64,000 nt of DNA. Source: Cunninghamia lanceolata (Eukaryota > Streptophyta > Pinopsida > Cupressales > Cupressaceae). Shown here one piece after another: positions 1 through 9,629 of this stretch; positions within the stretch are counted from its first letter, which is position 1; every line of letters begins with the position of its first letter. The DNA is taken from assembly GCA_027924645.1 (NCBI GenBank), contig BSBN01001687.1:6758001-6822000 (forward strand), given 5' to 3'. Under the pieces are notes generated by a model that was given only the letters and a program-made list of their open reading frames with translations, did no database searches and was not told the DNA's origin. The translations under genes and the position numbers were made by a program.

Positions 1-302
1 GGCATGGCAACGTGTCGCTCTCTATGTGCAGTGGTCTGACAGATAAGACAAGTTCTTACATGTATGTGTGCATCTTTGAACAAGGTGGGCCAATAATATC
101 CAGCATAGAGAATCTAATTAGCAGTTGAGTGAGTTGATCCGTGACCTGTCCCAAACTTCTCGTGAAAGCTGGTTAATACCTGGTCCACCTTTGTCATGTC
201 TAAACACCTCAGATAGATCCCCTCATGATTCTTCTTGTAAAGAACTGACCCTTTTATCATGTAGCTATTATTTTTTAGTCTTAGCACTCTTCTTTGAACC
301 AA
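1..302 (-). pseudogene. Integrase N-terminal zinc-binding region (partial)
   Basis: The minus-strand translation contains a histidine pair (HEKFGTGHGS) followed by text resembling the usual GPPCSKD-type linker and a degraded Cys pair, the HHCC zinc-binding head of a Ty3/gypsy integrase. The catalytic core would lie left of the window. At least one stop interrupts it just below position 114 and the Cys pair looks mutated, so it is non-functional. It follows the RNase H segment in the same frame, as expected for a gypsy pol. Confidence 0.65.
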
Positions 303-344
303 ATTCAGCTGTGGTGGACATCATTGATTAAGTAGATAAAATAT

Positions 345-1135
345 GATATCTCCATACCATTCATCTTTTGAAACATCTTCTAATAGGTATCATTGGGATA
401 CTAAGCCTAGTCCTACTTCACCCATTATTCTGGTTAATGCCTGACCTCTTACCAACTTCATGGGTTGAATATCTCTATCAAACTCTTGCAGGATGGTGAC
501 CCATTTGCCTCTCCATTCTCCCAGTTCACTTTGCATCAATAGTACTTTAATTGTGGTATCTAGGACTATGGCAATTACTTGACTTCTTAAGAGGTAGTGA
601 TGGAACTTCTTGATTGCCTTTACCAGAGCATATGCTTGTTTTTCCATGTTTGGATATCTTAACTTTACATCTTTTAATGGAGTACTCATAAAAGTGATGG
701 GCCTTTCATCATCCACTAATCTCTTCTATGTCAATATTGCAGCACAAGTATGTTCGAAAGTAAATGAGTAAATCTGAAATGGCAAAGTGTAATTGGGACT
801 TACCAAGATAGGTGCATTGGCTATAGCTTGTTTGATTTCTACAAAGGCAGCTTTAGCTTATGGAGTCCAATCTATTTTAGCATCTTTCTTCATCATGGCA
901 TTAAGAGGTCGAACAATCTCAACAAAACCTGTAATAAACTTGCATACAAAGTTGATCTTGCCAAAATATGACTTGAGTTCCTTTTTGCTGGTTGGGGGAG
1001 GTATTTTGAGTATTTCTTGGATTCGGTCTGGGTTGATAGATATTACTTTTTCAGATATCACATACCCCATCAACTTTCCTTCAATCACTCCAAAGATACA
1101 CTTCTTAGGATTGAGTGATATACCATAGTCTTTGT
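345..1135 (-). pseudogene. RT connection and RNase H domain of gypsy pol
   Basis: The segment 1088-858 reads as the RT thumb/connection (HYxGxInF-like text with CKFITGFVEIVRPLNAMMKKD), and 716-390 as the RNase H that normally follows RT (a KAYALVKAIKKFHHYLL-like helix, here ending KAIKKFHHYLLRS, then VLDTT, KVLLMQSELGEWRGKW). Both share the frame of the upstream RT. Stops separate the two pieces. This is the ordinary gypsy RNase H and is distinct from the second, archaeal-type RNase H upstream of RT. Confidence 0.75.
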
Positions 1136-1136
1136 A

Positions 1137-1946
1137 TCACTGCAACACCTTCCTTAAATCTATCACATGATCTTCTCGCCTCTTTGAGAACACCGTGAGG
1201 TCATCCATATATATAATAATACACTTCCCAACTAATCCCCTGAAAGCAACGTCCATTACACATTGAAAAGTAGCACCAACATTTATTAAACCAAATGGCA
1301 TTCGACGATACGCATAGATGCCCCATTTGCATGTGAAAGATGTCTTCAATCTATCTTCGTAGTCCTCCATCACCTAGTTGTAACCATAATACCTGTCCAA
1401 GAAGGACATCATCTGGGATCCATTAAAAATCTGTAATACTTTGTCCAATGAAGGTAACGGGTAATTATCTTTCTCAGATGCCCTATTTAAGTTTTGAAAG
1501 TCAACATAAAGCCTGATTTCTCCATTTTTCTTTTGGACTGGGACTAAATTTGCTACCCATGCGGAATGTCTGACCGATAATATTATCCTTGCTGATAATA
1601 GTTTCTAAACTTCTTTGAAAATTAGTGGTTCTAATAGGGCATTCACTGGCCGTTGTCTTTGTCTAAATGGTTTTGTTCTTGCCTTCAGCGGGATGGTATG
1701 TGTGATGATTGATGTATCGTATGTCTTTAGATCTTCATAGTTCCATGCTATAATGTCATGGTCATCTCTTAATGCATGTATGATTCCTATCTTTTCTTCT
1801 TCAGTACTAGCTTTCCCAATGAACACATTCTTAACGTCTTCTTCTGTTCCCAAGTTAAATGGGTCACACTTGCCCCCTGGAGATTCTCCGTCTTTTCTTT
1901 GGGTTCCTAAATTGTCCATATCAAATAGTCTTTCCAGTTCTACCAT
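1137..1946 (-). pseudogene. Reverse transcriptase domain of gypsy pol
   Basis: The N-terminal part (1946-1605) has the pre-RT linker typical of plant gypsy pol (NLGTEEDVKNVFIG, DIIAWNYEDLKTYD, HTIPLKARTKPFRQRQR). Stops interrupt at about 1604 and 1374. The C-terminal part (1373-1137) carries MPFGLINVGATFQ and the catalytic box YMDD, encoded at 1211-1200. Between them the frame reads WVANLVPVQKKNG and a YGYN segment followed by TAG where Gln is expected. The catalytic aspartates are kept, but the stops make the gene non-functional. Confidence 0.9.
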
Positions 1947-1949
1947 TCC

Positions 1950-2600
1950 CTATGGAATTGTATTTGTTTTTAGGTTTAGTACCCCTTCTAAATTCATTTC
2001 AACAAGTTCCATTTCTTCTTCATCTATTATTTGAGCAATGAAAACATCAGAAGAAGTAAGGAAGTTAATTATGTGTTGATCATCCTCGAAGACATGAAAA
2101 TTTGTAACATTATCAGGTACAGACGGGATAGCGACAAATTCAATAGAAAATTTCTTTAATCCTATCATGGACGTCAGCTCTAATGTGCTTGTTGTTTGAG
2201 CTAGAGTATCTGCAACATGGTTCTGTCTTCTTGGGATCAATTGGATTTTAAAACCATCAAAGCATTCTATTAGATCCTAGACTCTATTTCTATACCGATT
2301 CAACCTCTTATCATTGCATGAGTACTACTTTCTTACTTGTTTCACTACTAGCTCTGAATCTCTGAACACCTGGATGACTCTAACCTTCTTCTGGAGTGCT
2401 AGTAGCAATCCTTGCACCAATGCTTCATACTTAGTTACATTGTTTGTGCATGAAAATTGTAGTCTATGTGATGCCAAATATGAGCTCCCAGTAGGATTGA
2501 TTAATTCGACACCTGCTCTGAATCCCTATCTTCATCTTGACCCATCAAATCTTAAAGTCCATAGGTGAAAGTCTTTGCTGCTATCATTCTGTTTCACTGA
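1950..2600 (-). pseudogene. Archaeal-type (additional) RNase H, upstream of RT
   Basis: Minus-strand translation starts WTLRFDGS, continues with a GVELINPTGSSYLASHRLQF strand, the helix NVTKYEALVQGLLLAL, the acidic strand VFRDSELVVKQV and ends IPRRQNHVADTLAQ. This is the layout of the extra RNase H found in plant Tat-type gypsy elements (D-E-D then H/D near the C-terminus), and it lies between protease and RT in the same frame as both. Several stops (in DGSR*R*G, at the KxYS region and before DLIE) break it. The part from 2240 down to 1950 also includes a linker toward RT rich in acidic residues. Confidence 0.75.
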
Positions 2601-2619
2601 TTTCTTCTTAATAGGCTGA

Positions 2620-3263
2620 GGCTATAGTTCTTCCTTCTTTTTAACAATCAGTACCTCTTTCGGAACAATGGGAATTTTCAATTGTCTTTGCACTTGTTCC
2701 ATTGCCTCTTGACAAAGCTAGCAAGTAAATTTAGAATGTGATACGTCGTGTATGCAACACCAATTGGGTAGTAATAACTCCTCCATTTGAATCTGCTTTC
2801 CAACAGCAGTTTGATCCCTTATGAATTTGGCTACGAAATCATAGAATCCTTCGAATATCCCTAGTTCATCTTCTTGTGAAGAGTCTCCTAAATCTGATTG
2901 AATGTATGCTTCTGTGCTTTCTAGTTTTTTTGTAAGTGGAGGATCAGGGAATCTAAGGCAACTCAGCATAAGAATCTCCTCTATTTGATTGACATGCGGA
3001 AGATAAACTCCCAAATCAACTTCTGAGAACAAAATTTTACTGGGCTGGTTGTACTCCGTAATCATATGTTTCATCTTTGGTTCTCTTTCAATACGTATCT
3101 AGTTGGCCAATCCTTTCCATGGCAGCCACATATGAGAAAAGTCAGTTGCCATGTAACCGTTCAAAGTTCTAGACCAATCTCTACTCAAAAGCATATCGTA
3201 TTGATCCGGAATGTCCACTACTTGAATATCTATATATTGTTGTACTCTTGGATCAGAAGCTAG
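2620..3263 (-). pseudogene. Protease C-terminal end and linker
   Basis: Directly after the protease active-site segment the same frame reads YIDIQVVDIPDQYDMLLSRDWS and LNGYMATDFSHMWLPWKG, the usual end of a gypsy aspartic protease (xxDIPxxYxxLLGRxW...LGGxM). It is followed by an acidic linker (3074-2718, with EEILMLSCLRFPDPP and SSQEDELGIFEGFYDF) leading to the extra RNase H. Stops occur near 3100 and 2715. The function as a linker is inferred from position. Confidence 0.6.
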
Positions 3264-4061
3264 TTACATGTGTATCCTATTCAATTCGCCTACTACATTC
3301 ACCTCAGTCTTATCCAATTGTGTCACTTTCCTAGAGGACTTGGCCAGAGTGAGACCCAATGCTTTACAGACTAATAATGGCATTACATTCGTGGAAGCAC
3401 CAAAATCTACTAAACAGTTATGAAGGTTCCTATTGAATATCCTAAGTGTCAAGAGGAAAGGAGGACTTTCCCTCTTATCTTTATACAATGTCACCTTTTG
3501 TTCCACATCAGTCACATGTATTCTTTCCTTTCCCTTATCAATGTTATCCTTGGTGATGGTTTCCTTTTGTGTACCATCGATTTTGATCCCAGCACCCATA
3601 TCTTGAAAGAAGGATGTCCTAACCTCAGGTATTTTAAGTAACTCACATACAAAAAGACTAACCTTCATTTTCTTAAGTTCCTCAGCAACATACTTCCCCA
3701 TTTTTACTATGTCAGACCATTGAGAACTTTCAGCAGTAACTCCCTGATATACTGGCTGATACGTGACTTTTGGGGGTTCAGGGCTATTGGAAGCTTTTGG
3801 GTCTGGTGGAATCTGATAGCTATTTGGAGGAATGGAGGTGGTAAAAGGACCTTTAGGTTTACTACTTCTTAGGTTGTATGGAGTCTTATTATACTGCTGA
3901 TAAGCATTGACTTCTTCAGATCCTTCTTCCTCAGGCTGATTTTCATCTTGAAATGGAAATGTATAGCTATCAAGTACAAGAGCAGTGTCATACCTCTGAG
4001 AAGGAACAATTTCATATCCTATTGGTGGGGTCTCCAAGGTTTCATCATTTTGAATCTCCAT
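3264..4061 (-). pseudogene. Aspartic protease region of gypsy polyprotein
   Basis: This 265-codon open stretch begins with a proline-rich, low-complexity gag-protease linker and ends in the protease. The active-site strand reads NCLVDFGASTNVMP, with the catalytic Asp codon at 3407-3405, followed by LLVCKALGLTLAKSSRKVTQL. A D-F-G-A box replaces the commoner D-S/T/L-G-A form, as seen in some plant gypsy elements. Upstream are MGKYVAEELKKMKVSLFVCELLKIPEVR and a Lys/Asp-rich spacer. It continues in frame into the protease tail below 3263. Confidence 0.8.
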
Positions 4062-4261
4062 CTAGAAGATGCTGGACACAATCTGGAACTCTGGGTAGTC
4101 TAGTTCGGAGTGGGCATTCGTATTGTGTAGTCTGCACCAAGTAGACAAGGCTGCCTCAGCTAACATCACACAACTAGGAGGTCTGGTATCATTTTTCTGA
4201 TTCTCTAAGGGTGATGGTACCCCTCCATTGTTAGGTCTTGTGTTCCAAGATTGATTTGACC

Positions 4262-5520
4262 ATTGCTGAAAATTCTAATTTTGGTACTGATTCTAATTTT
4301 TGAACTGGGACTGATTTTGGTTTTGAAAATGTTTCTGATTATGTCTCCTTTGCTGCAGATAGGCATTCTAGTTCTTGAGGTGGGTAACTTCTACAGTGAG
4401 CTTCTTCATCTACTCAACCAATTCTTTGATATCCTCTCGGTCCTCTTTCACCTTGGCTGCCTCTGAAGATTGTAAGAAAGGCATTTGTACAGGAGGCATT
4501 TCAGCTATTGGATTGCCTGGATGGATCACTACAGCTTGTGTTGCAGTTGGGTTGGGAATTAGATTCATCACAGGATTATGGTTGGCCAAGGCCTGATTTA
4601 TCATAGGTATTTGATTGGTCATGACTACAAGCCCCATATGGTTTAGTGGACCAGAGGCTGTCTATCCTAGTTGGGTGCTTACAGTGACAGATGTAGAGTA
4701 TGCTTGAGCCAAAGTAGTAGGAATGGGGTTAGCTCTCCTTGCGAACATGGATGTAAGTTTGTCTAGGGCCGCATAGTAAATAGGCAAGGCTGCATCTTGG
4801 CCTATAGGGTAAGGATCTTGTAATCGGCTGAAAGCCTTCTGAAATCTGTTGTTGAAAGAACTTATCATCTCACCCTCACCTCGACTAATTTCCGCAAAAG
4901 ACTGGTAGAGATCAGCTGGGGTGGTGGGCATTCGAAACGTATCCAAAAATGCGCTTTTCAAACCCCTCCATGAGTTTATGGATGCTACAGGGAGGTTAGC
5001 AAACCAATAATATGCTCCATCTTGTAAGGAATAAGGAAACAATCGGCATATCACGTCTTCATATTGTACCTACAGCATAAACATGTTACTTTCAAAGATT
5101 TTAATGTGCTCATCTACAGTTCTGTCTGGGTCATTCACCCTAAATTTGGAATAGAACTTGTCTGGGTTCTTTGGCATGTCATGATAATCATTAAACCGTA
5201 ATGGGGACTTATTGTTTCCTATGAAGAAGGCCATGATTGGAGGTGCAGCGGTGTTCCTTGGGGCTGATTGAGCTCTTGGTGCCCTTGGTATCCCTTGATC
5301 TCTTCTTGTGCGTCTAAATCCTGTCAAAGATAGCAACTCCTCTCCAGCTGAGTTGGATCTAGTATGCCTTTGTCTAGTCCCCAGACTTGCTGATTTTGTA
5401 GAGGGAAATAGCTCTTTGTCTGCCCTCCTTCTAGTGCCAATTCTGTTGAGGAGTGTTTTAGCACGCAGCAACGCAGGTGTGATTGCTGGTTTCACACCTC
5501 TCTTGAAAAGTATCCTACCC
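4262..5520 (-). pseudogene. Gypsy gag
   Basis: The N-terminal part (from about 5520, with an Arg/Ser-rich stretch) leads to FYSKFRVNDPDRTVDEHIKIFE, then after one stop (TAG for expected Gln at about 5068) to ICRLFPYSLQDGAYYWFANLPVASINSW and FRMPTTPADLYQSF, ISRGEGEMISSFNNRFQKA. This is the Retrotrans_gag fold. The C-terminal part (4637-4410) is a Gln/Asn/Pro-rich tail with a short coiled region. I see no intact zinc knuckle. The open frame extends upstream of the Met at 5495, so the true start is not fixed. Confidence 0.85.
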
Positions 5521-6595
5521 TAGGTAAGACTACTCCAAGGATAATACAACTAGGTCTTAGCTTGATTGGAATCTCTCAGTCAGTATGTTCTAGCTGTACC
5601 TACAAGGGGTCTTACATGCAATCTACAGATCTTCAAGTTGGAGTAGCAAATACACGTAAACCCATTATGATTCAGTTGATAAAACAAAGTAGGATGCTGC
5701 TGAAATTCCTAATTTAAAAATAGTTTTTTAAGAAAATACAAAAGGTATAGGGTTTAGAGGAATCCTAACTGACATTCACAATGTATGGATTATACTTTAA
5801 GTAGACAAACACTCTGAAATTTAACCAGTTTTCTGAGTTACCAAAGGAAAGGTGATGTTACAGCATTGCAGAAAATGGTGCTATCTTTAATGGAAACCTA
5901 AAGATTTTTAAATTACATTCATTCATTAAATCCCCAATGACTGGCACAATTTAACTCACAAAATGCAATTGAACTGAGCACAATTGATAATTCCAGACTA
6001 ACTTTACACAACTATCTACCATCAACAAATAACTAAAAGTATGGACTAGAGCAATCATCAAATGCTTTCAACAAACCATAAACATTATAAAATCACAACT
6101 AACTAATTATGGGAGAGTAAGAAGTGAACCATGAAAACCAAAATGAGGCAATACAAGATACAAATTCTCAAGATAATTGCAAAAACTTGCTTTGTATTAC
6201 TGCAAATGGCAGAATGTCAACAATTCGGCATCAAATTCTCTTACAAATAGCAGAAATGGCAGCCCTTTATATAGGAAAGCGGCATACTAATTTTTTCAAA
6301 TGAATGGTGGAGATTAACTCAACACCGATGCTCCAGATTACATCAATAAATGCATAAACAACTCATATCAATTCCTGGATTACACTTTGTCTTTTATGAA
6401 AAGGACGAAAAATAACCTCCAGATACATTGAATCTAGTCAATTTGACTAGCCAACTTAATATATTAATGGAAAAAAGCATTTTTAAAGCATAGAAGAGAC
6501 AAAATAGAATCACATGCTGTCCCAAATATAACGATTTGTAATAATGATGGGATTACATTCCAAAATATTCAAAATATCAAGATTCTTCATCTTAA
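5521..6595. other. Non-coding stretch, possible LTR
   Basis: No coding signal is visible. The sequence lies between the end of ORF A and the start of gag on the minus strand and contains a TATA-like promoter box at 6263-6275. It could be the 3' LTR of the element carrying ORF A, the 5' LTR of the gypsy element, or both if they are one element. I could not find the second LTR copy or a primer-binding site in it. Confidence 0.35.
6263..6275 (-). promoter_or_regulatory. TATA-like box
   Basis: On the minus strand the sequence reads CCTATATAAAGGG, a good plant TATA box, about 320 bp downstream of the ORF A stop and about 770 bp upstream of the gag Met. Its placement suits an LTR promoter for the gypsy gag-pol. 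A similar box (CCTATATAAGG on the minus strand) occurs at about 38.77 kb downstream of ORF B. Confidence 0.45.
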
Positions 6596-7115
6596 TTAAT
6601 TTTGTCCTCTTCGGCCAACTTGTTATGGTAATTAAGCCATGCCTCGAGTGTAGGATTGATCTCCAAGGGGTCTACATTCTTTAGATGATTGACTCGATAC
6701 TCGAACATCTCTAGTTCCTAGCTAAATCTATTGTATATCTTTTCTATCTCTGCTCAGCCTTGTGAAATGCCTTAAATTCAGCTCTGAGGTCGCTTACCTT
6801 ATCCAATCTATCTTCTATGCTTAGCTTGGTACTTTCAAAGATTACCTTATGTAATTTGCTTTTACACTTCTTGACCTCATAAGGGGCATAGTCATTATAG
6901 GATGTTTCCAGGCAATCCTTCAAAGAATCATTGATATTGTATATAATTGACTGCAACTCTTCATCTGCTGGCTTGTATGCTTCCTTTATGTTTTCAAAGG
7001 TTTCTTTCCTCAAAAGTAGCTGTTGATACCATTCAATGGCCTTGGATAGCTTGTCCCCAGTTAGAATATTTTCTACTACCAGAGTTTGGGCTGATAAATC
7101 TCTGATGCTCTTTAT
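6596..7115 (-). pseudogene. ORF A, C-terminal part (3' of the transposon insertion)
   Basis: The minus strand from 7115 encodes IKSIRDLSAQTLVVEN, a long predicted coiled-coil/helical region with KLSKAIEWYQQLLLRKETFE and SIEDRLDKVSDLRAEF, and after a one-base frameshift at about 6745-6755 continues EKIYNRFS, ELEMFEYRVNHLKNVDPLEI and ends in a TAA at about 6596. Its first codon follows directly, in frame, on the last codon of the other ORF A piece at 25923 if the transposon and one TSD copy are removed. Function is unknown; the helical character resembles structural proteins. Confidence 0.7.
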
Positions 7116-7121
7116 TCGGGG
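7116..7121. repeat. Target-site duplication, left copy (TCGGGG)
   Basis: TCGGGG directly precedes the left terminal inverted repeat and is repeated at 25923-25928 immediately after the right one. The six-base duplication marks the insertion point of the 18.8-kb transposon. Confidence 0.85.
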
Positions 7122-7152
7122 GGTAAGTGCAAGAAGATGGGCGGCCAAAAAG
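7122..7152 (+). repeat. Left terminal inverted repeat
   Basis: About 31 bases beginning GGTAAGTGCAAG that match the reverse complement of 25892-25922 with two mismatches. The match restarts after a short insertion (GTGGCCA at 7162-7168). This end lies next to a six-base target duplication. Confidence 0.85.
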
Positions 7153-7169
7153 GGGTCTTAAGTGGCCAC

Positions 7170-7960
7170 TTTTTTTTCTGAAATTAGGAAATGCTGGCCT
7201 TGGATGAGAAATTGAGCATAGTTACACTCAAAATTTGGAGATGCAACCAAAACAATGTTCGTAGTGCTCCGAGTCTACTTTCTAAACTACTATTTTTTTT
7301 TAAAATGGCATAGATTAAGGGGTTCAAAAGAGGGAGCCACAGAAATTGGTGTTGTTTCTGTCAAAAAAACATAACATAGCATGTTTTGTGGCTCCCTCAA
7401 AAGGTCAACTTTTTTTTGGTATTTTTAAAATTGCTTAAGTGAGAAATTAGCTAATAGCATGTAGTTTATCCCTGATTTTTCTGATAATTTTTTGATAAAT
7501 ATTTGATTTTTTACTAATTTTCAAAGTGGACACATCCTAAAAAATAGAATTTTGGCCATGTTACCCCTATAAATTTTGAAAACTAATTGAAAATCATTTT
7601 TTTTCTTTTTTTAATGTGTAGAATGGAGTCTAGTTTCCAAATATGTAATTTTTTTGAAATTTCAATGAATAGTTAATTTACAGTGAAAAAAAGACCAAAC
7701 AGTGGTTTTTTCCCAAAAATGGACACACAAACAAAAGAAATTAAGGATGAAAGGATTAACATTGTCAAAATGTGAAAAAAATCACATCGTCAAATAGCTT
7801 AACATTACCCAAGTGTTTGATTTGTTCAACCTTGAAACATGTGCAAATTTGAGGGTTAGCACGAACGAAATTATGTGAAATCCTGTAGAATATGGAAAAA
7901 TACGTCTCTGGACATTGGGAAGACACTCCAAGCCTTTGGGTTGGAAATCCAAAGAAAATC
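7170..7960. other. Left subterminal region, no gene seen
   Basis: AT-rich sequence inside the left end of the transposon, with T- and A-runs and no coding signal I can support. A short perfect hairpin (11-bp arms AATCCCAAGCC, 3-base loop) follows at 7963-7987. Confidence 0.5.
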
Positions 7961-8005
7961 CCAATCCCAAGCCCAAGGCTTGGGATTCCCAAAGCAAAAC
8001 ATAAT

Positions 8006-8030
8006 GCAAGTGCGTTATAACACGCTCGTG
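8006..8030. repeat. Subterminal palindrome, copy 1
   Basis: A near-palindrome around GTGCGTTATAACACGC. It is the first of a family of GC-tipped palindromes with the core GTTATAAC that also occur at 8099-8122 and 15013-15036, with a half copy at 25843-25860. In this AT-rich region the clustered CpG dinucleotides stand out. A role as a transposase-binding site is only a guess. Confidence 0.6.
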
Positions 8031-8098
8031 GTATGTTCAACTTTGCATTTTTCCTTTTCCGCAGAAGTTTGTGGACTGTTTGTCATGTTTGCAATAAT

Positions 8099-8122
8099 GC
8101 GAGCGCGTTATAACGTGCTTGC
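8099..8122 (+). repeat. 24-bp inverted repeat flanking the telomere-like arrays, left arm
   Basis: These 24 bases (starting GCGAGCGCGTTATAAC) are the exact reverse complement of 15013-15036, and the match extends about nine more bases inward with one mismatch. The pair brackets the whole telomere-like block. Each arm is itself a near-palindrome. Confidence 0.85.
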
Positions 8123-8166
8123 GTTATGTCCCCCTTGAATTTTTTTATGTTCAAGGTTATTAATCA

Positions 8167-8209
8167 TGTATGTATGTATGTATGCCTATATGTATGTATG
8201 TATGTATAG
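8167..8209 (+). repeat. Simple (TATG)n repeat
   Basis: About ten imperfect ATGT/TATG units mark the left border of the first telomere-like array. Confidence 0.85.
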
Positions 8210-8677
8210 TGTCGAGGGTAGAGGAGGGTAGAGATGGGGGTGAGCCAGATAGGGGAGGAGAGGGGTGGATAAGGATTGAGTAATTAAGGTTGAGGGTTGA
8301 GGGTTTAGGGATAGGATTAGAGTTTAGGGATAAGGGATTAGAGTTTAGGACCCTGAGGGATTAGGGTTTAGGGTTGAGGCTTTAGGGATAGTGTTTAGGG
8401 TTGAGGGTCGAGGGATTAGGGTTAAGGTAGAGTGTTGAGGGTAGAGGGATTAGGGACAGGGTTTAGGGTTGAGGGTTTAGGGATAGGGTTTAGGATTTAA
8501 GGTTGAAGTGTTGAGGGTTGAGGATTTAGGGATAGGGTATATGGTTTAGGGATAAGGGATTAGGGTTTAGGGATTAGGGATTAGGGTACCATAAATTATA
8601 ATTAGGGATTAGGGTTTATGGTTTAGGGACTAGGGATTAGGCTTTAGGGTTAAGGGATTAGAGTTTAAGGTTTAGGG
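8210..8677 (+). repeat. Degenerate telomere-like array 1
   Basis: Dense imperfect units of TTTAGGG, TTGAGGG, ATTAGGG and ATAGGG on the plus strand, related to the plant telomere repeat TTTAGGG. It is interrupted by the duplicated block that starts at 8675 and resumes as array 2 at about 10294. Confidence 0.85.
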
Positions 8678-9262
8678 ATGTACAATTAAGGGGTACCATA
8701 AATAAACTAGAATTTAGGAAGGGTTGGGAAAATTTTGTGAATCATCACGGGCTGGAGATTAGAGATTTTGTTGTGTTCAAATACATATCCAAGTCATAAT
8801 TGAAGGTTAAGATATTTCAAAGAATAGGGTGTGTAAAAAATATCAATGCTCTTCGGCTTATGAATACCAACATTGATACAGATAAAAGATGCCCTTCTTC
8901 TAACAAGAATGCAGTTCAAGTTAATTGATGGGCAGCATGTTGTCAAATGAGTTGGTTTAATGGGCATGCCTCCTTCTTCAAGGCCTAGGTGGGCAGGAGT
9001 GGGATGTACAATTAAGGGGTACCATATATAAACTAGAATTTAGGTAGGGTTGGGAAATTTTTTTGAATCATCATGGGCTGGAGATTGGAGATTTCGCTGT
9101 GTTCAAGTACATATCCAAGTCATATTTTAAGGTTAATATATTTCAAAGAACAGGGTGTGTGAAAAATATCAATGCTCTTAAGCTTATGAATACCAACATT
9201 TATATAGATTAAAAATGCCCTTCTTCTAACAGAGGATGCAATTCAAGTCAACCAATGGGCAG
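8675..9262. repeat. Direct duplication of about 260 bp (copies at 8675 and 9001)
   Basis: The sequence beginning GGGATGTACAATTAAGGGG at 8675 is repeated at 9001 with a period of 326 bp. Both copies run through text such as AATCATCA-GGGCTGGAGAT and ACATATCCAAGTCAT to GATGGGCAGC or AATGGGCAGC near 8935 and 9262. No function is evident. The first copy is fused to the end of the telomere-like array. Confidence 0.75.
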
Positions 9263-9264
9263 CA

Positions 9265-9338
9265 AGTTGCTGATCTTGAATTGGTTTCTGATGAAGAAAA
9301 CAATGATGTTGTTGAAGCAATGGAAGAAAATCAAAATT
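9265..9338 (+). pseudogene. Acidic exon-like fragment
   Basis: The plus strand reads VADLELVSDEENNDVVEAM-EENQN and ends at a good donor site (GTAAGT at 9339). The acidic composition and splice-like end suggest a captured exon. It does not join in phase with the B3-like fragment downstream, so a shared origin is uncertain. Confidence 0.35.
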
Positions 9339-9629
9339 GTAAGTCTAATTTAATTTATTTCAACTTTCAAAGTAGGCATTTGAATTGTAGCTTTACCTAG
9401 AGGATTGGTATAACAAAAACTTAATTATGTTACAAGCCTTTCTTTGAAGAACCCTGGACATTATGGACCCTATCATCTAGAAAAGCACATGATAGTGAAC
9501 TCTGCCCCACCTTTCAAATCAGATATTTACCTTTTTTTTCAATGAAAATGAAGTCACGGAATGTAAACTGACCATGCATACTAGTAAGATCAAATTCTTT
9601 GCCTTCTATTCTTATTACTCTTACTTTAT

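Larger units (their letters stand above)
1..5520 (-). mobile_element. Decayed Ty3/gypsy retrotransposon, gag-pol region
   Basis: Reading the minus strand from 5520 down to the left edge gives, in order, gag, protease, an RNase H of the archaeal-like type, reverse transcriptase, a second RNase H and the start of an integrase. All recognisable segments lie in the same reading frame, so I see stop codons but no frameshift over about 5.4 kb. Several stops fall where a Gln codon is expected (for example before the RT segment at about 1374), which fits C-to-T decay of methylated DNA. No LTR pair is identifiable. A 5' LTR may lie at 5.5-6.6 kb, where a TATA-like box sits on this strand. The dual RNase H layout is known from the Tat/Ogre-type lineages; the lineage call here is inference. 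Confidence 0.85.

Noticed and set aside
5495..6596. ORF A and the gypsy gag-pol as one certain Ogre-like element (extra ORF upstream of gag)
   Set aside because: Attractive because of the shared strand and the extra RNase H, but a promoter-like LTR candidate lies between them and no LTR pair could be matched, so it stays a hypothesis.
7963..7987. The AATCCCAAGCC hairpin as a terminator or RNA gene
   Set aside because: A perfect but isolated short hairpin in non-coding transposon DNA, with no supporting context.
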